Positions 8,157-15,277 of a stretch of 35,329 bases of DNA are shown here, piece by piece. The notes under the pieces are model-generated. The model did not search any database. It worked only from the letters and a program-made list of their open reading frames with translations, and was not told the origin of the DNA. Origin of the DNA: Oscillospiraceae bacterium (GTDB taxonomy: Bacteria; Bacillota; Clostridia; Oscillospirales; Oscillospiraceae); contig JAGBQR010000013.1 of assembly GCA_017632775.1 (NCBI GenBank), forward strand, positions 1 to 35,329, written 5' to 3'. The position numbers were made by a program, and so were the translations under genes. Numbering within the stretch: the stretch's first letter is position 1; each line of letters begins with the position of its first letter.

Positions 8157-8265
8157 ACGATTCCGCGCTTCCTGAACAGACAACGCTGTGATGCCCGCAG
8201 ACCCGGTTGCCCGTTTTCTGTAGATACAGCATGCTTCTGACCGGAACCCGGTCATAGGTCATATT

Positions 8266-8297
8266 TTCAGCGCCCCGCAGAACTGCGGGGCGCTGAA
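8266..8297. terminator. Hairpin between convergent ydcF-like gene and lon
   Basis: Perfect 14-bp GC-rich stem (8266-8279 / 8284-8297) with GAAC loop lies 3 bases from the lon stop. Neither side has a long T-run, so termination in both directions is likely but not certain. Confidence 0.6.
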
Positions 8298-8300
8298 CGA

Positions 8301-10592
8301 TTATTCCACTGTATTGGCGATCAGGCCGGTCCTGCGGAGGACATCCTCCACCGTGCCGACCGGAATGATCTCTATCCGGTCCTTTACCTCCGCGGCAACG
8401 TCCTTCAGATCAAAAACATTCTCCTCCGGTATAAACACACTCGTGATTCCCGCTCTTTCCGCCGCCATCAGTTTTTCCGGCAGACCGCCGATCGGAGTGA
8501 CCGCTCCGCGGAGCGCCACTTCTCCGGTCATCGCGATATGCGGATCCACGATCTTTCCGGTGAGGAGCGATGCCAGGGCAGTGGTGAGCGTGATTCCGGC
8601 AGAAGGTCCGTCTTTCGGGACAGCTCCCGCAGGGACATGGATATGCAGATCATGATCATTCAGCCGCTCCGCTTCCGCAGGAAAGAGTGAACGGACAAGG
8701 CTGAGCGCGATCAGCGCCGACTCCTTCATCACGTCGCCAAGCTGTCCTGTTATTTTCAGCTCGCCCTTTCCTTTCGTCAGCATCGTTTCGATATACAGGA
8801 TCTCGCCGCCTACCGGTGTCCACGCGAGGCCCGTGACCACACCGGCCTTCGGCTCCGGCAGGATGCGGCTGTGCTGGATCGGGCGGGACTCCATCTCTTC
8901 CCGGACGATCTCCGGCGTTACACAGAGACTCTCCTCCGGGTGTGAGGACACTTTCACCGCCAGGCTCCGGCATAGCGTATCGATGCATTTCCGCAGCCCG
9001 CGCACCCCTGCCTCCATTGTATAGTCCGAGATCATCGTCTCCAGGGCGGCTTCTTCAATGCTCATCTGTTCACCGGATATCCCCATGCTTTCCATCGCCT
9101 TCGGAACCAGATGATTCCGCGCGATCTGCAGCTTCTCAAGGGGCGTATATCCGCTGAACTGGATGACTTCCATACGGTTGAGCAGCGGCTCCGGGATCGT
9201 ATCGGCGGTATTGGCCGTACAGATGAACAGCACATCCGAAAGATCATACGGAACATTCATGTAATGATCCGTAAAGGTATTGTTCTGTTCCGGATCCAGG
9301 ACCTCCAGAAGCGCGCTGGCCGGACTGCCGTTGTACGAAGCCGAGAGCTTGTCTACCTCATCCAGCACCATTACAGGGTTTGAAACTCCGCTTTTATGGA
9401 TCCCGTCCATGATGCGTCCCGGCATTGCCCCGATATATGTCCTGCGATGCCCGCGGATATCGGATTCGTCATGGACCCCGCCGAGGCTCACCCGCACATA
9501 TTTGCGCCCCAGCGCACGCGCGATGCTTTTGCCTATGCTGGTCTTGCCTGTTCCGGGAGCTCCGACGAAGAGCAGAATGGATCCGGACTGCTGTTTTTTC
9601 AGGTTCATCACGGCGATCTGCTGGATGATGCGGTCCTTTACTTTCTTCAGCCCGTAATGATCTTCGTCCAGGATCTCTCTTGCCACTTCCAGATCGATCC
9701 TCTCGGCGTCTTCTTTCTTCCAGGAGAGTCCGGTGACAAAATCCAGATAGTCATAGAGCATGCCGGACTCTACACTTTCCTTTCCTTCCTGCCGCAGCCG
9801 GTTCAGTACCTTTTCCGCTTCTTTCCGCGCTGTTTCGTTCATCCCGGACTCGGCGATCTTCTTCGCAAAACGCTGGACATCCGTTACGTTCTCAGGATGC
9901 ATCTCATCCAGTTCTCTCTGCAGGTGCTCCATCTGGCGCTTGATCGCCGCTTCGCGGTACCGCTGCTGATACTCCTTCTGCTGGGAGCTCAGCGCCTCAT
10001 TGGTGATCCTTCCGACCTCCATGAATTCGTAGAGCACTTTCTCGATCCGCTCGGCCCTTTTCAGTTTGCTGTCCTCCGCAAGGATGGCGTAACGCTCTTC
10101 GTTGGATATTTCCAGCATCGGAGACATGATGCAGGCAGCCATACCGATGGAATCGATCTGATTGACAAAGTATTCCGCGGTTTCCGCCCACTGAAGCGTC
10201 GAAGCGAAGCGTCTCATCTCCTCAAGGAGGTTTTTCAGCTTCTCCGCCTCAACGGCTTCTTCCAGATCTTCGGTATCCCTTCTGCGGGATGTCATGAGCC
10301 GGATCGTATGGTCCGGATCGATGAACACATCCTCCAGATTCACCCGGTAACCCGTCCGGATCACCGCATAGCCGTGCTGATTGAGTTCTGTTATGATCCC
10401 GGAAACGCCGATGGGATAAAAACTGTCTTCTGTCAGTTCATTGGTCTTTCGGTTCTGTTTCGCGACGATCATGATCATCCGTTCTCCGACAGCGATCCCG
10501 TTTCCTCCGGAACTGCGGCGCAGCTGATCGATGGGATAATAAATCGCGGCATCCGGTGACAGAATGATATTATAAGTCGGTATAACTAACAT
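8301..10592 (-). CDS. lon: ATP-dependent protease Lon (LonA)
   Basis: The 763-residue protein contains all LonA elements: an N-terminal substrate-recognition domain (1-200), a helical stretch rich in K/R/E (200-280), the AAA+ module with Walker A GAPGTGKT (344-351) and Walker B VLDEVDK (409-415), and the protease domain with catalytic Ser664 in PKDGPSAG and Lys707 in GLPEKLMAA. It degrades misfolded and selected regulatory proteins in the cytoplasm as a hexamer. It is slightly shorter than the usual 780-820 residues, the shortening being at the N-terminus. A GGAGGA lies 8 bases before the ATG. It follows the tetR-family gene by 30 bases with no terminator between, so the two very likely form one transcript; this is not the usual lon neighbourhood (clpX or yihA/engB). 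Confidence 0.97.
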   Translation of the reverse strand: MLVIPTYNIILSPDAAIYYPIDQLRRSSGGNGIAVGERMIMIVAKQNRKTNELTEDSFYPIGVSGIITELNQHGYAVIRTGYRVNLEDVFIDPDHTIRLMTSRRRDTEDLEEAVEAEKLKNLLEEMRRFASTLQWAETAEYFVNQIDSIGMAACIMSPMLEISNEERYAILAEDSKLKRAERIEKVLYEFMEVGRITNEALSSQQKEYQQRYREAAIKRQMEHLQRELDEMHPENVTDVQRFAKKIAESGMNETARKEAEKVLNRLRQEGKESVESGMLYDYLDFVTGLSWKKEDAERIDLEVAREILDEDHYGLKKVKDRIIQQIAVMNLKKQQSGSILLFVGAPGTGKTSIGKSIARALGRKYVRVSLGGVHDESDIRGHRRTYIGAMPGRIMDGIHKSGVSNPVMVLDEVDKLSASYNGSPASALLEVLDPEQNNTFTDHYMNVPYDLSDVLFICTANTADTIPEPLLNRMEVIQFSGYTPLEKLQIARNHLVPKAMESMGISGEQMSIEEAALETMISDYTMEAGVRGLRKCIDTLCRSLAVKVSSHPEESLCVTPEIVREEMESRPIQHSRILPEPKAGVVTGLAWTPVGGEILYIETMLTKGKGELKITGQLGDVMKESALIALSLVRSLFPAEAERLNDHDLHIHVPAGAVPKDGPSAGITLTTALASLLTGKIVDPHIAMTGEVALRGAVTPIGGLPEKLMAAERAGITSVFIPEENVFDLKDVAAEVKDRIEIIPVGTVEDVLRRTGLIANTVE

Positions 10593-10622
10593 TGTCTTTC
10601 CTCCTGTTCTGTACTTCCCTTA

Positions 10623-11183
10623 TTATTCAATCAGAAGAACCTGCAGCATCCGGACCAGCTCGCCCAATTCCCTTTCCGTGTTCTCCAGCGTTCTCCGGTT
10701 CACCGCCAGATAACGCACCGGGGGGAACAGGACGGCTGCCAGACTCGCATCGCTGTAGCTCCGTATTTCCCCTTTCTTCTGACGGGCGTGCAGCAGATCG
10801 AAGATCTCACAGGTACAGTCCTTCTCCGAAACGATCGGAGAGATCGTGGGACAGTGCGAGCACTGCTCTACAAAACTGAAAACTTCCTCGTGCTCCACCG
10901 TATACTCAAAATATCCCCGTATGATCGCATCGATCAGCTGCGCCGCATCCATTTCCTCCGCGATCCTTCGCATAAGAAAACGGTACGACTGCATGGAGCA
11001 CTCCCGATATACGGCCGAAAGCATATCTTCCTTGCTGGTATAATAGACATAGATCGTGGCGGGGAATACCCCGGCTTCCTGTGCGATCTTGGATATCGAC
11101 GCTCCGTTGATCCCTTCACGAAGGATAAGCCGGACGATCGCTTTTTTGATCCTCTGCTGTTTTTCCTCGTCTCTGGTCCTCAT
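10623..11183 (-). CDS. TetR/AcrR-family transcriptional regulator
   Basis: The 186-residue protein has the N-terminal helix-turn-helix of the TetR family (residues about 8-55: RIKKAIVRLILREGINGASISKIAQEAGVFPATIYVYYTSKEDML) and a divergent helical ligand/dimer domain. TetR proteins usually repress nearby promoters until a small ligand binds. The C-terminal half carries Cys and His residues (EQCSHCPT, CTCEIF) that are not typical and might hint at metal or redox sensing, though this is only suggestive. The promoter upstream contains two palindromes over and just after the -10, expected for autoregulation, and lon is the next gene, so this protein probably controls its own and lon expression. 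Confidence 0.88.
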   Translation of the reverse strand: MRTRDEEKQQRIKKAIVRLILREGINGASISKIAQEAGVFPATIYVYYTSKEDMLSAVYRECSMQSYRFLMRRIAEEMDAAQLIDAIIRGYFEYTVEHEEVFSFVEQCSHCPTISPIVSEKDCTCEIFDLLHARQKKGEIRSYSDASLAAVLFPPVRYLAVNRRTLENTERELGELVRMLQVLLIE

Positions 11184-11213
11184 AGTCGTCTCTCCCTGTT
11201 TGAATGAGCGATG

Positions 11214-11236
11214 ATTTAATATTAAATGAACATTCA
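11214..11236 (-). promoter_or_regulatory. Candidate TetR operator in the tetR-lon promoter
   Basis: Two dyads lie directly downstream of the -10: a perfect 14-bp palindrome ATTTAATATTAAAT (11214-11227) and TGAACATTCA (11227-11236, TGAA-NN-TTCA). Their position at the expected transcription start fits repression by the adjacent TetR-family protein. The assignment is inferred from position. Confidence 0.55.
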
Positions 11237-11265
11237 GTTATAATCAATGACTTTTTTGTAAACAA
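11237..11265 (-). promoter_or_regulatory. Promoter of the tetR-lon operon
   Basis: Minus strand: TTGTTT (11260-11265), 17-base spacer, TATAAC (11237-11242), 54 bases before the tetR start. Confidence 0.65.
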
Positions 11266-11300
11266 AAAGAACAGCCCTCTTTCATAAAAAGAGAGCTGCT
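11266..11300 (-). terminator. Terminator of cdsA
   Basis: A 13-bp stem with two G-U pairs (arms 11270-11282 and 11288-11300), followed on the minus strand by CTTTTTG. It sits between cdsA and the tetR promoter, so cdsA and tetR-lon are separate units. Confidence 0.75.
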
Positions 11301-11337
11301 CCTATATATGCCGTCTGAGGCGGGATTTCCCCTTTTA

Positions 11338-12168
11338 TCAGGGCATTCCCGTAAAAAGCCACACAAGCGCATAGGTCACGGGAACAGAAAACAGGAGACT
11401 GTCCGCCCGGTCCAGCATGCCTCCATGACCGGGAATGATGTTTGAGAAGTCCTTGATGCCGATCATCCGTTTGATAAGGGACTCCGCAAGATCTCCCAGC
11501 TGCCCGGCCGTGGATGCGATCAACGCGATCAGCAGACATCCCCACAGCGGGATAAGGCGGTAAGAGTTGTGGAGAAAACTTCCACCGAAGGCCCGGCCAA
11601 GCAGCCAGGCGGCCAGTCCGGCTGCAAGAGAGAACAGCGCCCCGCAGATACATCCTTCAAGCGTTTTGTGGGGTGAGATCTCCGGAGCGATCAGGGTTTT
11701 CCCGTATCTGCTCCCGCCAAGCAGAGCAAAACAGTCACAAACCCATGTGGAAAGGCAGGCAAGGACCACTGTCTCCAGCCAGAGCTTCCCGGTTGAAACC
11801 GCCATCAGTATGGCAAACTGCAGACAGGGATATCCCAGCGCGGCGATCGTCACGACCGTTCCCCCGCCTTTGACATCCTTCCGGAAAACCGCGCAGACCA
11901 TGGCCAAAAACACACAGGCGATAAACCAGAGGCCGTAAACCGCAAAATCCGGATAAAACAGTACCAGAATCGCCTGTCCGGAGAGGTAGACCGCCGCTAC
12001 CGAGAGCTGACACCCCACGTTCATCCGCTCCAGATTGGTCGACAGTTCCCACGCGCACATCATCGCTGCCGCAAAGAAAAACAACACTCTCGTAAATTTG
12101 GAAAGGAAGACGAACAGCAGCATAGCAGCGATGAGTACCGCTCCGGAAATCACTCTTTTCTTCATCAT
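11338..12168 (-). CDS. cdsA: Phosphatidate cytidylyltransferase CdsA
   Basis: The 276-residue protein (from this start) is an integral membrane protein with about eight hydrophobic segments. It carries the CDP-diglyceride synthase signature near the C-terminus, SLIKRMIGIKDFSNIIPGHGGMLDRADSLL, including the conserved KD...PGHGG..DR.D acidic residues that bind Mg and CTP. It makes CDP-diacylglycerol from phosphatidic acid and CTP at the inner face of the membrane, the precursor of phosphatidylglycerol and cardiolipin. The start at 12168 is chosen because a GGAGGA is 7 bases upstream; an in-frame ATG at 12210 has no ribosome binding site. Usual neighbours (uppS, frr, dxr) are absent, so the gene is detached from the standard cluster and has its own promoter and terminator. 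Confidence 0.93.
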   Translation of the reverse strand: MMKKRVISGAVLIAAMLLFVFLSKFTRVLFFFAAAMMCAWELSTNLERMNVGCQLSVAAVYLSGQAILVLFYPDFAVYGLWFIACVFLAMVCAVFRKDVKGGGTVVTIAALGYPCLQFAILMAVSTGKLWLETVVLACLSTWVCDCFALLGGSRYGKTLIAPEISPHKTLEGCICGALFSLAAGLAAWLLGRAFGGSFLHNSYRLIPLWGCLLIALIASTAGQLGDLAESLIKRMIGIKDFSNIIPGHGGMLDRADSLLFSVPVTYALVWLFTGMP

Positions 12169-12261
12169 TCCGCTTTCCTCCGCCTGTTCGTCGTTCTGTC
12201 CCTGTCCCATACGGTTTTCGTTGACGGGAACACCGCAGCATCTGATGGATATCAGGTATTA

Positions 12262-12290
12262 ATAATACAATCTTCCTCCCGTCCCGTCAA
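12262..12290 (-). promoter_or_regulatory. Promoter of cdsA
   Basis: Minus strand TTGACG (12285-12290), 17-base spacer, TATTAT (12262-12267), roughly 95 bases before the chosen cdsA start. Confidence 0.68.
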
Positions 12291-12354
12291 GGTCCGCCGT
12301 CCCCGGAAAAAAGACCGAGCATGCAGAAAACGGTCCATTTGCCGATACAGGCAG

Positions 12355-12383
12355 TTGCCGTCCGCACTATTGTGTGGTATCTT
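12355..12383 (+). promoter_or_regulatory. Promoter of the CsoR-family gene
   Basis: TTGCCG (12355-12360), 17-base spacer, TATCTT (12378-12383), 41 bases before the start codon. Confidence 0.5.
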
Positions 12384-12423
12384 ATTCAAAAACCGGACCA
12401 TAACCGGAAAACAGGGTGACACT

Positions 12424-12792
12424 ATGAACGAAAAAGACATCTATTATCATGATCACGGTGACGGGATCCTTCACAGCCATCACGCGGAGGAGCACACCCA
12501 TGACGGTGCTTCGGAGCATACCCACGGGCATGTCCATTCACATACACAGACAAAAGCGGTCCTTAACCGCCTTGCCCGCGCGATCGGCCATCTTGAGCAT
12601 GTGAGAAGGATGGTCGAAGACGGGCAGGACTGCACGGATGTTCTCATTCAGCTTGCCGCCGTTCGATCCGCGCTCAGCAGCACGGCAAAGATCATTCTGA
12701 AAGATCATATCGAACACTGTGTCACCGGAGCAAACGGCGGGGACGCTGACAGTCTTGCCGCGCTCAACGATGCGATCAACAAATTTATCTGA
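12424..12792 (+). CDS. CsoR/RcnR-family metal-sensing repressor with His-rich N-terminal tail
   Basis: The 122-residue protein has two parts. Residues 1-43 hold 12 histidines in HxH patterns (HDHGDG, HSHHAEEHTHDG, HTHGHVHSHT) and are probably disordered and metal-binding. Residues 44-122 are the helical DUF156 domain of the CsoR/RcnR/FrmR repressors. The Cu(I) ligand triad of CsoR is conserved in identity and spacing: Cys70, His95 and Cys99 (25 and 4 residues apart, as in Cys36/His61/Cys65 of the M. tuberculosis protein), which favours copper over nickel or formaldehyde sensing. CsoR-type proteins release DNA when loaded with metal and so induce exporters, yet no metal exporter is adjacent. 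The ribosome binding site (GGGTGA) is weak. A strong bidirectional terminator lies downstream. Confidence 0.88.
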   Translation: MNEKDIYYHDHGDGILHSHHAEEHTHDGASEHTHGHVHSHTQTKAVLNRLARAIGHLEHVRRMVEDGQDCTDVLIQLAAVRSALSSTAKIILKDHIEHCVTGANGGDADSLAALNDAINKFI

Positions 12793-12871
12793 TCGCGCCG
12801 CCCGGTTTTTTCAGAAAAGCCTTTGCCCCGTCCTCCCCCTTCAGAAGCCCTTGAAAAAGAAACATACAGAT

Positions 12872-12907
12872 AAAAACGGACCGTCATCTGACCGGTCCGT
12901 TTTTTTC
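12872..12907. terminator. Bidirectional terminator between csoR-like gene and radical SAM gene
   Basis: 12-bp stem AAAAACGGACCG / CGGTCCGTTTTT (12872-12883 and 12893-12904), with T-runs on both strands. The right half is also the last codons of the minus-strand radical SAM gene, so the terminator is built into its coding end. Confidence 0.9.
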
Positions 12908-13519
12908 CCGTATCACGTACTCGAACAGCTCCAGATTCGTCACCCCCATTTTTCTCAGCTTGTCCGCACTTCGCCCCTGATCTTCCTCCGTATTGTACTC
13001 CGGTATCCGGGGCACGCGCACAAAAAGGCGCTCCGGGCCGGCTGTCCGCAGAAGAAGCCTGAGATTGCTCTCCATCAGGGAGAACTCCCCTCCCGTATAG
13101 CGCCGGTAAGTCTCTTCATTCATGTCCTTGCAGTCAACGATGAACAAGTCGACCGCGCAGAGGACCGTCAGCAGCTGTTCTTCCGGAACGGCAAGACTCG
13201 TTTCCGCGCTTACCTTCCACTCCGCAGGAATGAGCTCACGGAATCGCCGGATGAACTCCGCGTGCAGAAGCGATTCTCCTCCTCCAAAAGTGATCCCGCC
13301 TCCGGTTGCCCGGAAATACAGATCATCGACCTTCACACGTTCCAGCAGTTCCTCCGGAGTGATCCTTTCAGGCTGCGGGTCACGCAGCAGCCGTCCGTTG
13401 ATGCACCACCGGCAGTGCAGCGGGCACCCGGCTCCGGCCACCAGCGTGGTCACCCCGTTTCCATCGGTTCCCATGCGAAGCCGCGAAAGGCTCAGAAGCG
13501 GGTAGCGGACATCATCCAT
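12884..13519 (-). CDS. Small radical SAM protein, glycyl-radical-activase-like
   Basis: The 211-residue protein has the radical SAM CxxxCxxC signature in GCPLHCRWC (Cys32, Cys36, Cys39), which binds the 4Fe-4S cluster that cleaves S-adenosylmethionine. The GGE motif appears as TFGGGESLLH (79-86; Ser replaces the usual Pro) and DCKDMNEETYRRYTG (129-143) matches the DIKHMDxxKHxxYTG segment of pyruvate formate-lyase activase. There is no ferredoxin-like insert and no SPASM domain, so it is close to PflA/NrdG-type activases, but no glycyl radical enzyme is in the window. Start 13519 is chosen because its ATG overlaps the stop of the upstream cysteine-rich gene by 8 bases (translational coupling) and GGGAG lies upstream. 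The target is unknown; the coupled cysteine-rich protein is the obvious candidate partner. Confidence 0.85.
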   Translation of the reverse strand: MDDVRYPLLSLSRLRMGTDGNGVTTLVAGAGCPLHCRWCINGRLLRDPQPERITPEELLERVKVDDLYFRATGGGITFGGGESLLHAEFIRRFRELIPAEWKVSAETSLAVPEEQLLTVLCAVDLFIVDCKDMNEETYRRYTGGEFSLMESNLRLLLRTAGPERLFVRVPRIPEYNTEEDQGRSADKLRKMGVTNLELFEYVIREKNGPVR

Positions 13520-13988
13520 CGTTTTCTTCTCCCGGGGCATACGCCACATACCCCGTCAGATCGAACTCCGGCACATATTCCGGAGCGACGGGCCCTGTCT
13601 TATTCTCTGCCTCCTCTTCTTCTGGCCAGGCAACTTCACCGGTCGTTACAAAGATCTCCTCTTCCTCCGGCTGACGCTCTTCGACTGCGACATCACCGGA
13701 CAGCTCGGTCTCTCCGCCCGCGGGCCCCTTCTGGCCTGGAAACGGAGAACATCCGGCTGTGCTGAGCGTTATCCCGGCACAGAGTGCTGCCAGTGACACC
13801 CGCTTCCCCAGCGATTTTCGCAAAGAAAGCTGCTGTTCCAGATAGCGCAATTCACTTTCGCAGCGCGGACAGGTCCCCTTGCATTCCCCTTGAAAACCGC
13901 ATTCGCGGGTAACGTAGGGAATATCGTTTTCGTCCGCGATCCGCCGGCGGATCTCTTTCAGGATCCTGCATTTCTTCTTGCCAGGCAT
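13512..13988 (-). CDS. Cysteine-rich protein with internal lipobox-like membrane segment
   Basis: The 158-residue protein is not one I can name. Its first 60 residues are basic and helical with a cysteine cluster Cys30-x5-Cys36-x3-Cys40-x2-Cys43 (ECGFQGECKGTCPRC), suited to binding zinc or an Fe-S cluster. Residues 60-80 look like a lipoprotein signal peptide placed internally: KSLGKR, a hydrophobic VSLAALCAGITL, then STAGC with Cys80. The remaining half is very acidic (EERQPEEEEI, WPEEEEAEN) and ends in a short DLTGYVAYAPG motif. Predicted topology is N-terminus inside, acidic tail outside. It is translationally coupled to the radical SAM gene. AGGGGG precedes the ATG. I recall similar GECKGTCPxCE proteins beside radical SAM genes in anaerobes, but this was not checked. 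Confidence 0.72.
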   Translation of the reverse strand: MPGKKKCRILKEIRRRIADENDIPYVTRECGFQGECKGTCPRCESELRYLEQQLSLRKSLGKRVSLAALCAGITLSTAGCSPFPGQKGPAGGETELSGDVAVEERQPEEEEIFVTTGEVAWPEEEEAENKTGPVAPEYVPEFDLTGYVAYAPGEENDG

Positions 13989-14072
13989 TGTCTCTTCCCC
14001 CTTCTCTGTTCTTATCCATTAAGACGGTCAAACAGGCAAAGAGGTTTCATGAAGAATCTGTTTTCGGCCGGC

Positions 14073-14112
14073 AAAAAAAGCAGGGGTGCTGTCCGCATCC
14101 CCTGCTTTTTTG
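14073..14112 (-). terminator. Terminator of the SH3-like gene
   Basis: 13-bp stem AAAAAAGCAGGGG / CCCCTGCTTTTTT (14074-14086 and 14099-14111), minus-strand T7 run. It separates the SH3-like gene from the cysteine-rich / radical SAM pair, about 85 bases before the latter's start. Confidence 0.88.
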
Positions 14113-14115
14113 TCT

Positions 14116-15242
14116 CTACAGCACCGGCGCTGTCCATTCTCCTTCGCCGCTGCTTCCTCCGCCGCCGGACCAGACGATCTGTTTTTCACTGATATCTCCT
14201 GCCGCCATGTATCCCTGCCGGCCGTTTGCTTCCACATAGTAACCGCCGTCCGTCTGCAGCAGTACCGTGATCTTCGTGTTCAGTTTCAATTCCTCGCCCG
14301 TTCCCGCAAGACGATAGTTTTCAAAAAGCTTTGCCTTGCTCTTTGCAAACCCCTGCCATTCCCGGAAAGCCTCATCTCCTTCCAGATAAAGCGCCCATCT
14401 CGGCAGAGTGCCCTTTTCTTCTCCGGTCCAGATCGTGCAGATCTTTTCCTCCTTTTCCGTCACCATCACGGACTCTCCCGCAGTGACAAGCTGCAGATAC
14501 AGTTCTGCCCCGTCCGCAAGGATCCGTCCCCGTTCCGGAAGCCCTTCGGCGGCTTCCTCCTCCATATACGCCGGAAACAGCCCTTCCACCGGCTGCAGAA
14601 AACTCCGGATCCCCAGAAAGATATCTCCGCCGTCGGCTCCTCCGCCGCTTCCGCCCCCTCCGCCGCCGGACCAGGTGATCCTGACCGGGCTGAAACGGGA
14701 CGCATCGGCATAACCCTGCGCAGCATCCGTTTTCACCAGAATGATATCGCCCAATTCTTCGATTATCGTGACCGGAGTGTTGAGTTTCAGGGTTGCCAGC
14801 GGTTCTCCCGTCAGATAGGGAGATGCGAAAAATTCTGCTCCGGTTCGCGCATAGGCCGTTTTCTCTTCCTGAGGTTCTTCTCCGTCATCCCTGACAAACC
14901 GTTTTTCAATGAACAGCGTTTTTTCATCCAGTCCGATCCGGTAATAGTTCCCCTCTTCGCCGAAGATATCTGCGATCTCTCCCCTTTCGGCTGTACGATA
15001 CAGGACTCCGATGTCATAAGCCGCCACGATCCCTTCTTCCCAGGAAGGGGTCGGCACCGGAGTGGGCGCCGGTTCCGGCGTCGGGGCAGGCGCGGATACG
15101 GCCGCGGTTTCGACAGCAGGCGTCTCCACCGGTTCCGAAGGCTCTTCCCCCGGCGATACAACGGTCCTCCTGCTGAGGGAAACGAACGCAAGAAGGGCGG
15201 CAAGAACAGCGATCGCAATGATCGAAAAGACTTTCTTTTCAT
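14116..15242 (-). CDS. SH3-like membrane/surface protein with WSGGGG tails (start codon out of frame)
   Basis: The frame from about 15243 to the stop at 14116 encodes a membrane anchor (VFSIIAIAVLAALLAFVSLS), a Pro/Glu linker (TPEPAPTPVPTPS) and two bacterial SH3-like regions: TAYARTGAEFFASPYLTGEPLATLKLNTPVTII... and SKAKLFENYRLAGTGEELKLNTKITVLL.... Each ends in a WSGGGG motif, the second forming the C-terminus (SGEGEWTAPVL). SH3-like domains of this type bind cell wall or ligands. Oddity: the only ATG with a ribosome binding site (AAAGGA, ATG 15240-15242) reads into another frame; a -1 shift in the A-run after codon 2 would give MKKKVFSIIAIAV, an ideal start. The in-frame ATG at 15384 would overlap the previous gene by 107 bases and lacks a proper site. 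Either a 1-base deletion, an assembly error or a non-ATG start. Confidence 0.75.
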
Positions 15243-15277
15243 CCGTCGATCCTTTCTGCTTCTTATCCGGGCGGATC

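Noticed and set aside
14811-15242. 143-residue frame from the ATG at 15242
   Set aside because: Although it has the ribosome binding site, the product is Arg/Ser/Pro-rich and the real domain lies in the adjacent frame; treated as a frameshift at the start.
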